Part shown: one piece after another, positions 34,039 to 44,155 of the stretch
Layout of the letters: every line of letters starts with the position of its first letter
Numbering within the stretch: position 1 is the stretch's first letter
From: Rhexocercosporidium sp. MPI-PUGE-AT-0058
Lineage: Eukaryota; Ascomycota; Leotiomycetes; Helotiales
Length of the DNA stretch: 64,000 bases
Direction: 5' to 3'
Assembly (NCBI GenBank): GCA_020746875.1
Contig: JAGTJL010000001.1
Coordinates: 4,960,001 to 5,024,000, forward strand
Notes under the pieces: model-generated
What the model saw: the letters and a program-made list of their open reading frames with translations, nothing else
What the model was told of the DNA's origin: nothing
Databases searched by the model: none
Position numbers and translations under genes: made by a program

Positions 34039-34497
34039 TTAGTGAGTATCTGAGACTATCTTCCAAACCTGGATATCACTCAATGCATCAACCCACTCAT
34101 CGCAAAACACATCCACGACCTCTCTAATAAACTTCTTGTTCAATGCCGTTTTGCAAACTGCATCGGCGTAGTGCTGGACCGAGATACTGTAGTACGCTTT
34201 CAAGATATCGTGCATCTCATAGACAATTCGATGATCGTCTAAAAGTGCATCTTGGAGTACTGGAAGGTTTTGCTTGGCGAGGCTCGCAAGTGAGGAAGTT
34301 GAGGACTTTGGAGGCATTGGAGGGCTCGAGGGTTCTGGTTTCTTCATCGCTGCAATCGGCGGGTTCGATGTCTCTGCCACAGACTTCCGCCCAAGAGACA
34401 TTTTGGCAAAAGGGCTGACGGGCACTGTAGGCTCCCCAAATTTTGGAGCTGGCCGATCAATCAGCGAAAAAGTGTGGCCCACGAGATCCGGTGGCAT
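34039..34497 (-). CDS. GED-only dynamin-related protein or fragment, 152 aa
   Basis: The frame starts at a true ATG and encodes about 75 Pro/Ser-rich residues, then a dynamin GTPase effector domain: DDHRIVYEMHDILKAYYSIS, VQHYADAVCKTALNKKFIRE, VVDVFCDEWVDALSD. It matches the GED of the neighbouring full-length dynamin over about 65 residues and then stops early, missing the final helix. No GTPase or stalk sequence lies upstream. It is either a partial tandem duplication that has lost most of the gene, or a small stand-alone GED protein. An isolated GED could in principle bind and modulate the neighbouring dynamin; that is inference. The frame is undamaged, which is unusual for a long-dead fragment. 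Confidence 0.5.
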   Translation of the reverse strand: MPPDLVGHTFSLIDRPAPKFGEPTVPVSPFAKMSLGRKSVAETSNPPIAAMKKPEPSSPPMPPKSSTSSLASLAKQNLPVLQDALLDDHRIVYEMHDILKAYYSISVQHYADAVCKTALNKKFIREVVDVFCDEWVDALSDIQVWKIVSDTH

Positions 34498-35430
34498 CCT
34501 TCTTGTGCTGCCCGAACATATACTGTCATTCGAATTACTTGGTCTCGATTATGCACTTTCTAGAGGCATGAATGCGAGCGCCCAAAGTAGAACTCCGTCA
34601 TTGACCTAGATTGGGTCTACAATGATTAACACGCAAAGTGAGTTGAATCCTACACTTTCCACAAGACATCGTAGCCAGTAGCCGCGACTTCTCCTATCTT
34701 AGCCTATGTATTGACATTGGCTCTTTTTAGAATGGGTTCTTGAGAATTTGCGGGATATTCTCGATGAAAGTGACGAGATATTGAATGTGAATTTTGAATT
34801 GATATGTACGAGAGAAAAATTATCCTCTGAGCGGAGGCCCTCCTGGGATTGTGTTTTTATATTATAAACGCTGACTCGAACTTTTTAGATCTATACAATA
34901 AACTCACATATTCTTTAAAGCAGAAAATAATATTCTTCTTCCTTATTGCTCTTACGATTATAAGATTAAGCTAAAAGATTTTGGATCATAGACTAGGGAA
35001 GCGTGAATGCTTTGAGAGCTCTTGGCCTTCTCCCAGTTTCCTGAAATCCTCCTGGTTGATGAAACAGGGGCTCGCTAAGCCAAGCCTCCACTCCGAGCCC
35101 CCCAACAACAAAAATAAACAAGCGTAAATCCCATTTATTCAAACGAATAATAAACTCTGCGATGATGAAAAACAAAGACAGCCTTGTGGTTGAATCTTGC
35201 ATATCAAACTAAATATCGCATATCATTGGTAAGCGGTCGAATTTCCCCGTTCGGCTGTGGCGTCAAAATGTGCTCAGCCGCAGCTCAGCCAATGGCGCCT
35301 CTCGTAACAGCTGCACGCTCATCTCAGCAATTAATTCATCATCTCAACCCATCATCTTCACCCCGACCTTTTGAGACTGATCTAACTCTCAGCCTCGAAC
35401 AAAGGTAACTCGGAGCTCGAGCAGGCCAAA
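34498..35430. other. Intergenic region
   Basis: No gene seen. An AT-rich patch lies at about 34850-34990. The final 150 bases before 35431 are likely the leader of the cytochrome b561 gene. Confidence 0.5.
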
Positions 35431-37024
35431 ATGCAACGACTCTGGACTCTCGTGTCGCTCCTCGCTCTCCTGAACCTCACCGCAGCCCTACAATTCTGTC
35501 GCGTGGAAGCAAAGCGAACTGATCTCTGTTTCGCTGTAGCATCATATAAGAACCAGACTACGAAGGCGAAAGATGCATCGCTTCACTTTTCGGCACGATT
35601 TGAGGGTAGGAATGGATGGGCTGCGTTTGGAATAGGGTCAAAGATGGCGGGGGCCTTGATCTTTGTGATGTATCCTGGTGATCAGGATGGTGGTGAGTTG
35701 CTTCATCGTTCAACTTTCTTAGGAGTTGGAAGGTATATGAATGGATACTGATGAATTAGATATCACAACAAGCGTCCGCTCTACGCCTGGCCATTTCCCT
35801 CCCATGGTTATCATGACTTCTGAAGTCCCAGATATACACGTGACACGTACCTGGGTCGATCCCAATGGGGCACATAACGCGCTTTTCACATGCTATAACT
35901 GCGAGAGCTGGACTTCGAGCGATCTGGACGTCGATTCCGAGAAGCAGTCCTGGATTTGGTCCTCGAATTTCATGCAGAACACTAGATCCGATGATCCGGA
36001 GTTGATGCTGAACATGCATACCGACCGAGGTGAGTTCCCAAAACTGGAACCAACGCACCCCATGTTCGGAGAACTTTGTTAATGTGAAGAATAGGTGTCG
36101 CGGTGTTGAATATGGAATCTAGTTATAAGAAGCATGCTGAGGAAGCAGTGGTCGCACAAGTCTCCGAACCCCGCATTACTGTTAATGAGGCGAAGAAGAA
36201 AAAGCACCACAAACACAAGACTTTCGGCCTTGTTTCTATTCATGGATTCCTGCTCACTGTCAGCTTCATGTCTCTGTCTGGTGGCATCTTAGCTATTCGA
36301 AGCGGAATGACGAATTCGTTCAAGATGCATTGGTTGGTACAAAGCGTGGCTGGACTTGCGATTGTGCTTGGATGTCTGATGGGGATTTGGCTGTCAATTT
36401 CGGTGAGTCCTCACCTAATTTCAACATCATCTTAAGTTCGGAGGATATTTGTATATTTACTTAGCTAACCTTTCCGTGTGATCCAGCATGGCGGCCATTT
36501 CAGCACCTTCCACCAGATCATCGGTCTCGCCATCCTCCCAGGCATGATCGCGCAAGGCTTGCTAGGATACTGGCATCACGTCAACTATGTAAAGTTAGGT
36601 CGCAGAACTGCCATCTCCAACTACCACGTCTGGATAGGACGTGCCATTCTAGCTGTGGGGAACATCAACGTCGGGCTGTAAGTCTCTCCCATTGCCCTCT
36701 CCCTACCTCTCAGAGATGGAACTAACAGCCAACAGAGGCCTCAAACTCGGCCACGCTTCCTCAACATCTTTCTTCCTCTGGTTCGGTAGTCTGTGCCTGC
36801 AGATCACGATTCTGGTCCCGATGTGGTATTTCTGGTCCAATGGCCTCACGATTATGGATGTTTTGAAGAAGGGAGAAATAGGGAGGAAGGGAGGTATTGA
36901 CCCGGAAGGAGTAGCCGCCGAGTATGCGAGTGTTGAGCAGGATCCGTTTATTGTGGATGATGATGATTTGGATGACGAGTTGGATGTTGGTGGGATTAAG
37001 GGGAGGGATTTGGAGATGCGCTGA
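35431..37024 (+). CDS. DOMON-cytochrome b561 membrane reductase-like protein, 439 aa
   Basis: Predicted secretory-pathway or plasma-membrane haem protein that passes electrons across the membrane. Exons are 35431..35692, 35760..36029, 36095..36402, 36487..36677 and 36736..37024, with introns of 58-84 bp. A signal peptide is clear (MQRLWTLVSLLALLNLTAAL). The DOMON domain (about 20-185) includes DLCFAVASYKNQT and GWAAFGIGSKMAGALIF, the latter like cellobiose dehydrogenase cytochrome domains. The b561 core has four to five hydrophobic spans, with candidate haem histidines in LVSIHGFLL, KMHWLVQSVAG, HGGHFSTFHQIIGL, YWHHVNYV and ISNYHVWIGR. The cytosolic tail is acidic (DDDDLDDELD). The physiological acceptor is unknown; ferric or ascorbate-linked redox roles are known for relatives. 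Confidence 0.93.
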
Positions 37025-37097
37025 GGGATGAATGATGGCCCTTTGATTTGGCATTGCAGGTTTGAGAAGGACAAGGGGTTAGAAACTGGATGCGGGA

Positions 37098-37130
37098 TAA
37101 TGGGTAATGGGTAATGGGTAATGGGTAATG
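37098..37130 (+). repeat. (TAATGGG)n tandem repeat
   Basis: About four and a half head-to-tail copies of a 7-bp unit, just downstream of the cytochrome b561 gene. The unit is not the standard TTAGGG telomere repeat. Confidence 0.85.
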
Positions 37131-38929
37131 ACTAATGAATCTTGGTTCTTCAACTTGATGAGAATGTATCTTCTACACCAGACCTCTGATCCTGCCTCAA
37201 GCGTCCTAGTGAAATTACCATGGGGAGAGATTGTTACTTGGTCAACCCCCGCCGTCTTCCTACTGCGAAACATCTTGCGGCTCCTAGTTAAGCACACGCT
37301 GAAAAAGATATGCTGCTAGCCATCACTACTCTAGTAGGTAGCTCCAACATATAGTAGATAATCGGGCTGAATTCAAGCCTTGCGTTCGTTCCAGCTCGGA
37401 GCTGGAGGTTTCCCAGCCAGGTCCAGCCTGAACCAAGCAAGGTACCAATGCGAGACTGCGCCGCTCCTCACTCCACAGCAGCTATAGCTAGACTCGTACC
37501 TAAGTTCTTACTGTCGTGTCTTTCGAGGCTAGGGCTTTAAACCATCCGAAAAAATTGACAGACTTCACGGCCAGATCTCCCGCGAGTAGAACCAATTGTA
37601 TTAGAACATGCAAGACAAATCCTAAATCGACCCATGAATCTCATTATGCAAACCGAGACGCTCCACAAAAGAAAGCTTATTGGTCACCATCTCCCGATTG
37701 CATACATCATCAGAAGGGACAATGCCATCCCTTACCTAGATACAGGAACTAAGACTGGACAATTAGATCCAAATCAAAATTACAATAACCTTTCACCTGT
37801 AAGGATGCGCCCCCCCTCCCCCATTCTTTCATGCAAAATCCCACGCAAGTTATCACAAGTTCGGCCAAAATGCGGGAGGAATGTGGAGGTGGCTGGGTCG
37901 GAGGTGTGGTTGATATTTCCTTTTTTGTTGTTGTGGTTTGTTGGTGTGTGCTAAGAATGGCCATGGTCTTATTGGTCACCACGAAATTGCCAGTCATTCT
38001 GCAGAAATGCTTTTTACCCCTTGCTGACTAGAACTTAGCGATTGCAGATGGAAGAGGCATAAGAAGAGGCAGAGACAGGTATTGGAGTGAATTGGACAGG
38101 GCAAGGTATGAATATGAGAGGAAATCTTTCTCCTTTTGTGAGAAGTAGCGAAGAGTCCTGCTTTGATTCAAAGACATCGGCCGAATCATGGCCTTGAGGT
38201 CTGCTAAGATGACGCCTTAAGGCTGGATGGCTAGAAAATATCTCTCGTTGCTGGGGAGTGGATTGAGGGTACTCCACACAGTATTCAAAACACAGGCATG
38301 CTATCGAGTTTTGAGCCGATATATATGCAATCCATCATGCGAATTATTCCGAGCAAGACATCTGTCTTCTACGCAGAGCTCATCAATCCCCATCTCCATC
38401 TCGAGGTCTCCCAGCACCAAGACCTCAACCAGTACCCTCTAAGCCCGAAGTCCTCACTAGCGGCACCAAGCGGTAGGTTAAGGGGGAGTCCGATACCGAT
38501 TAAGCTTTTCACTGAGCAGAAGTCGAAGGTTAAGTGTGTAGGCCGACGGTGGTGATGGGGGTCAGTGGGTTTGATATGGAGAATTCGGCAGATTTAAGAG
38601 TGAGGCTTGAGGGCGAATGTGACGGCTTGGGGGATGCATGGGTCGTTCACGGGGTGTTTAGGGATACGTCGAATAATGCTGTTGGGAAGTATCTAGCGTT
38701 TGCGATCCCTTAGGCTTGGGGGACGAAGTTCGAAGATTTTAGTTAGGCAATTAGCCCATTGCGTATGGCTGGTGACTTAGTTTGAGCTGTTGCCACGATA
38801 GCAATGTTTGTATGGCCTGGAGTTTGCATTATCATACCTATGTGCCTTGTGTTAGCCATCGTGTTTATGGTAATGGATCAGAGTCATGCGATGACTTCAA
38901 TGTTATAGATATGATTTTCAGCTTCCTTA

Positions 38930-39380
38930 GAAAAGCACTCCTCGAGGTAATTCCTTGAGGTGCTTTATAGCTATAGCATATGAGACGCTGTAGAAGGACG
39001 ACTTATACGCTAAAGAAAAGTAGATTTCTTTGCTAAGAGCCTCATTTCGTAAAGCGAGGTGTATGTAAAGACAAAAGTGGAAATAAAAGTAGAGTTAAAC
39101 TCTCTTTTTTTAATTAAACCCTGAGAAGTCCGAGAAAATATATATAACCTCTTGTATTCTCTTTTTTCCTTTCTCTTTTCTCTTCTTCTTTTAATTTTCT
39201 AAGTACTTTCTTTTTCGTAATTTCTTCGTAGCCCCCCCTCGTAGTTTCTCTTGTAAGTTAGTTTTCTATTATAATCTGTTGTCATCTCTTGTCTCTTACA
39301 ATTAAAATAAAAATTTAAACGCTTTTCCCCCTGCTTCTATTCTCTCGCGTATAATCTTCCTCTTATTCTTACCACGTACT
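38930..39380. repeat. Possible decayed LTR-like sequence
   Basis: AT-rich sequence with a TATA-like AAATATATATAACC near 39140, followed by a long pyrimidine-rich run with CTCTTTT and TTCTTC motifs. This is the pattern of a fungal LTR promoter/leader. I found no matching second copy and no clear TG...CA ends, so the call is weak. Confidence 0.25.
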
Positions 39381-40667
39381 ACCTTACTCTTGCGGCAAAT
39401 CGAGACTCGCCGCCCTTATCTAATCGTTCTATATAGGTCACTCCTCGAGGTCTAGGATATTGAACGCGCAGAGAGGTGGAAGATCTGCTGGGAATTGTCG
39501 GAACAAGGCAACCAGATGTTAGAGATGGAACTCTAGAAGCCAGAGCTTTCAACACATTGCGAACTGAGTTGAGATACGCAGTTGCTTCTGTAGAACGATT
39601 TGCTTCACTCTGCTTTCGGGGGGAATTTGGAAAGACTATCCTGCACAATTTCACGGTGACAAATAATGCAGCAGCGATGGAACGATGTCCAAATTCCCTA
39701 AACAAGCGTATACAATGGCATGAGTTCTTAGAAGGCAATACTGGCCTAGCAAATACATTAGGAGGTGTATCCCGTTCCTTTCAGACCATCCTGACCAAGG
39801 GGCTCAGATCAAAAGGACCGTGATACTGAGGAGATAGAGCAGGAGCTAGATCATTGATTGAAGAGTACAATAAAAAGAACATGCCCATGATTGCCAATAG
39901 ATACAGGTAATGAACCACGGTCAACCACCCTTCCATACTTAATATTGTCAAGAAGTGGCGGAGGGGATGCGTGGTGAAAGGAGGTCTAGGACGTTATTCT
40001 CCGCTCCGCTCCGCTCCCAGCAAATGCTCCTGTCTTGGCACCACGTGAGTTGATGACTGAGGCCGCAGCAGCCAAATATCTCAAGCTGCAGTCATAGACA
40101 ACGTCAACTTCACTCCCCAACCACGCATTCAATATCAAACAACTCTCCTTGGCTACAGTCTTCACGGGGATGGCTTCAAGATGCCTCACAGGTAAGTCTC
40201 TCATCTTCACTATGGCGTTGGGGTGGAGGTTGTCAGTACTACCACTGCCCCCAGGCTCCTGGGTGTGCCGGTGAGCCCCCGTATATCTTCTCGTCTCTCC
40301 ACAACCAACCTTCTTTGTCTCTTTCTTGTTAGATATACACAATCCTCCAGTCTCATACTGTCATTTGAGCACTTTCCTGTATTCCCAGCCTCGGAATTGG
40401 GGATGGCTGAGCAGTCTCCCTCCCCCTCCTCAGCCAAATTCCCCCAAGAGGCGGCTCGCTTGTGCTCCCTCCAGGATCGACGCTAGGCACCATCTCTGCC
40501 CTTCTACTGGTCTTCACATCAACGCGCCTACAGAACTTCTATCACTACCACCTCCAAACAACCATCCCAACCTCGCCGCCGCTTCATCAACCACCACCAA
40601 ACATCAAACTTCTACCTCGCCACTCTAAACCAACCCATCTATTTCTTTCCAACAAACATCATCAACA

Positions 40668-41551
40668 ATGGCCGGCGGAAAAGGAAAATCATCGGGCGGC
40701 AAGAGCTCCGGAGGGAAGAGCGGCCATGATGCTGGAAAGAAGCAACAGAGCCACTCCAGTAAGGCCGGACTCCAGGTCAGTATTCTATTGCATTGCGCAA
40801 AGCTGTATACAGCATCTGTGGAGGCATAGCAATCGATTTGGAGGCATATTGAGGTCTTGTTCGATGGTGGATCCGTCGATATCTTCACCCCGCAGTGTCG
40901 CGTCATCCGCATCAACAACAACAAAACGAACAAAAAAGAGGATTTTGGATGGGAATACGATGCGCTGCACCGTCTATCAGCTCTGCGAAGGTTCGAACCT
41001 GCCATACAAACTCTTCCGATCCTGCGATATCCGACGCGCCTGGCATATCAACAAACCCAAGACACAAAATACTCGACCCCAGCCTCCTCTATAACCAGAC
41101 CTTGAATGCCTCCAAACTCGCACAAAATGAACTCTATGCGCGCAGGATATCAGAAATGCTAATATCTCAAATTTCCAGTTCCCTTGCGGTCGTGTCAAGC
41201 GTTTCTTGAAGAACAACACCCAGAACAAGATGCGCGTTGGAGCCAAGGCTGCCGTCTATGTCACTGCTGTCCTCGAATATCTTACTGCCGAAGTCCTCGA
41301 GCTCGCAGGAGTGAGTCATCCCATCATCTCCTGCCTGATGCGCTATGCTGACCTATCACTCCTAGAATGCTGCCAAGGATCTCAAGGTCAAGCGCATTAC
41401 ACCCCGCCATCTCCAACTCGCCATTCGCGGTGACGAAGAACTCGATACTCTCATCCGTGCCACCATCGCCTTCGGTGGTGTCCTGCCACACATCAACCGC
41501 GCACTCCTGTTGAAGGTCGAACAAAAGAAGAAGAAGGCTATTGAGGCATAG
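40668..41551 (+). CDS. HTZ1: Histone H2A.Z variant, 141 aa
   Basis: Replacement histone placed in nucleosomes at promoters by the SWR1 complex. Exons are 40668..40775, 41179..41310 and 41366..41551, all phase 0. The tail is Gly/Lys/Ser-rich ([15 protein letters not shown]), with lysines suited to acetylation. The core reads [38 protein letters not shown] and [20 protein letters not shown], then [20 protein letters not shown] in the docking region and [18 protein letters not shown] identify Z rather than canonical H2A. The 403-bp first intron is much longer than other introns in the window; introns in H2A.Z are usual, whereas canonical H2A genes often lack them in other lineages. The C-terminus ends in a short Lys-rich tail (KKKKAIEA). 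Confidence 0.96.
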
Positions 41552-42470
41552 ATATTCGGATCCTATACGCGCATCTGATAGCTAGGCAACGAATATTCTG
41601 ATTCTTTCTTTTTCTCTTGTATGGGTGGGTTGGGAAAGATACCGAAGGTGTATGGGGATATTTACTTGTGGTCTTTTTTCTCCTGATTTGCTTGGCTGCT
41701 GGAATGAAGGCTTGATTATGGGCTAATGATATGTCAAATGGGACAATGCACGCACGTCTTTAGGGACTTGTGGATAGTATTGATGAGATGACAGAGATAG
41801 CTATCAGCAGTATGGGCAGTTGTATCAACACAATGAAAGAATCTCCTTTGGGTGATGAGTTTGGGCAGGCAGCCAAGTGGGAGGTAGGTGTTTTTACTTT
41901 TAGGTCTCTAAGGTTCAGACAGCACTCTCATACCCAAGCCAACAATCTCCTTCTTTGTCCCCAAGAATACCCGACGGATCCTGTAGCCGCATTCTCAATG
42001 CGATCATATCCAATGTCCCTTCAAGTCAAAGAAAGTTCGTCGACGACAAAGAGGCTCGCTTGGCTTGAAACTTCTCTCCTAATTCACTCGGCCGCCACGA
42101 ATACCCTCGGTGGAGTACACATTGTACGGTTTTGGCTCCTACTTATAGCTGCTTACGAAGCACCTCCTTCGTTGTTCTTTTGATCGGGCTAGCTGGGATT
42201 TTCTGGGTTTAATTTCACTGGGCAGTCCAGTTTTCAATCACCTCACCAATCTGGATATCAGTTACTCCCTCGCCACTTCCAGTCATCATATCGTCTCTTT
42301 GTCTACATATCACAGTATTCTTGATATTGAATTTCAAACTCCAACAAACCCACAACACCTTTACAAACCATATACCAACCGCTCAACCAACAAACATTCT
42401 ACCTCTCACACTTACACTCAAACGATAATAACAATAACAACCATTGAACCGCACACCTCAACCACTCGAA
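41552..42470. other. Intergenic region
   Basis: No gene recognised. An open frame at 41770-42183 has no family character. The last 150 bases are CA-rich leader for the gene at 42471. Confidence 0.5.
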
Positions 42471-44155
42471 ATGGTCCGCGGCACCTGGCATCTCCCCTCT
42501 CCTCCCCAAGCCCTCCAAAACACATCCGAATCTCCCATCTCCCCAACATCACCACCCTCACCACCAATCCCAAACCGCTCGACCCCTCCGCCCTCTCGCA
42601 CCCCCAGCAGCAACAGTACAAATGGCCCGTTAACACCACCACCCCGCCTCCATCTACGAAGCATTATTCCTTCGCCGCCTCTGCCGCCCGAGTACCTTGC
42701 TACTGCACCGAAGTTGCCTTATCCTGTATGTTGTGTCCTTCCTTTCATTGCCCTTTCTGTCATTGCCATCCCGAATTTCTCTTTGAAAAGTCTCTTGAAG
42801 TGGGGCGGTGTATGGAGAGATCGTTTGCGGAAATGCGAATGTCATGTCATGTCAAATTTCCTATTTCCTATTGTGATAGAAATTCTTGACAATGGTCCTC
42901 TTTTGATACAAATGACCTTCACTGATAACCTCCATAGTGGATATGGCGCTGCCACCTCTGCCACTCCGTCTACCGCCTCGGCGTAACGCGCCGCTGTCTC
43001 GAAGACGGCCATTTCTTCTGCTCTCTCCCGTCACCTCCCCCTTCGCCCATCACACCCAAACCCACACCCCCTACCCCCTTGACCGAGAACAGCATCATTG
43101 CCGCGGCGAAGAAAGCCAGATCTAAGAGGAAGAGAGACAAGAAACGAGCCGCTATGAGGGGCTGTAGAGCGGAATTCGATTATGGCGGCTGGAGTGGGTA
43201 TAATATCTGGAGGAGGGAGTTGAGGAATTTAAATGCGGAGAGGGTTAGGGAGAAGGAGAAAGAGACAGAATTGAAGGCAAAGAGTACGAAAGATTCTGAT
43301 GGTAGAAAGGAGCAGGGGAAAGGAGAGCCAAATGTATGGTCTTGGGATTGGGATGATGAAGGCAATGATGATGACAATAGTACGGTGAAATCACAGACAC
43401 CACAACCGAGGACTCGAGAAACATGGGCTTGGGACGGTAGGCCCGGCGGTAGAGATTGTTGGCACGACTGTGATTTCCCTTCTGAATGCCACAATGAGCG
43501 GAAGGCGGAGAGGGGGTGGGAAGCTAAGATGAGGGAGATGAGGAGGTGGGATGAGGAGTGGAGGAAGACGGTTATTAGCAATTCTGGCGCTGGGGGCACC
43601 GGTAATGAAGCTGATGGTGGAGGGATTAAGGATGGGAAGAGGAGGAAATCAGCTGAGGATGGGGAGAAGATTACGGCTAGTGTAGGTGGAGATGATACAG
43701 ATTGGGATGGAGATGGAGATACGGTTATGAGTGATGTAGATCTAGATACGGAGATTGATCTGGATGTTGAGTCCGAGGCTGATGCAGATGCTTGGTCGAC
43801 TTACATGCCTTCCTCTGCATCTACTTACCGCAGCCTCACCCCCATCAACAACAACAGCAGCAGCAGCAGTAGCAGTAGCAGGATCGGCCTCGCTATCACC
43901 ACGCCATCATCTAGCCTAGAGCATGAGAATCTCAATCTCGGCTCTTTAGGCACAGATTGTGATGGTCTAGGCGAAGCATGTTATCAGCTGAGCTATACGC
44001 AGAGTATGAGATGGAAGAGCGTTGAGGGCCTGTTGGGAGAGAGTCCCCCTAGTAGCCCGTTGAAGGAGGTTTCATTTGGGATTGAGGCTTTTGAAGTGCT
44101 TTGGGGGCGTCAGGGTTGTAGAGATGATGGGGAGGGAGAGATTGATGGAGAGTGA
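42471..44155 (+). CDS. Conserved-looking fungal protein with Cys/His motif, 490 aa, function unknown
   Basis: Not a family I can name. Exons are 42471..42725 and 42938..44155; the 212-bp intron (GTATGT...CATAG, phase 0) joins KLPYP to WIWRCHLCHSVY. The first exon is Pro/Ser-rich. A compact motif at about residues 86-113, WRCHLCHSVYRLGVTRRCLE followed by DGHFFC, has paired Cys/His residues that could bind zinc. It is followed by a basic KKARSKRKRDKKRAAMRGC stretch, possibly a nuclear signal, and FDYGGWSGYNIWRREL. The remainder is charged and disordered, with Trp/Asp-rich segments (WSWDWDDEGNDDD), a DWDGDGDTVMSDVDLDTEID acidic run and a serine tract coded by AGC/AGT repeats. The motif layout suggests a nuclear scaffold or regulator, but this is inference. 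Confidence 0.75.

Larger units (their letters stand above)
37025..40667. other. Long intergenic region with repeat relics, ending in the H2A.Z leader
   Basis: No supportable gene over 3.6 kb. It holds the TAATGGG repeat (37098-37130) and an LTR-like pyrimidine-rich block (about 38930-39380). A frame at 39476-39823 lacks an ATG start. The stretch from about 40200 is probably the H2A.Z promoter and CT/CA-rich leader. Confidence 0.5.

Noticed and set aside
39476..39823. Plus-strand open frame of 115 codons
   Set aside because: It starts at GTG, has no upstream ATG in frame, matches no family I know, and overlaps an open frame on the other strand.
40985..41005. GGTTCGAACC-like sequence in the H2A.Z intron, resembling a tRNA T-loop
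   Set aside because: The flanking bases cannot form the five-pair T stem on either strand, and no acceptor stem is found.
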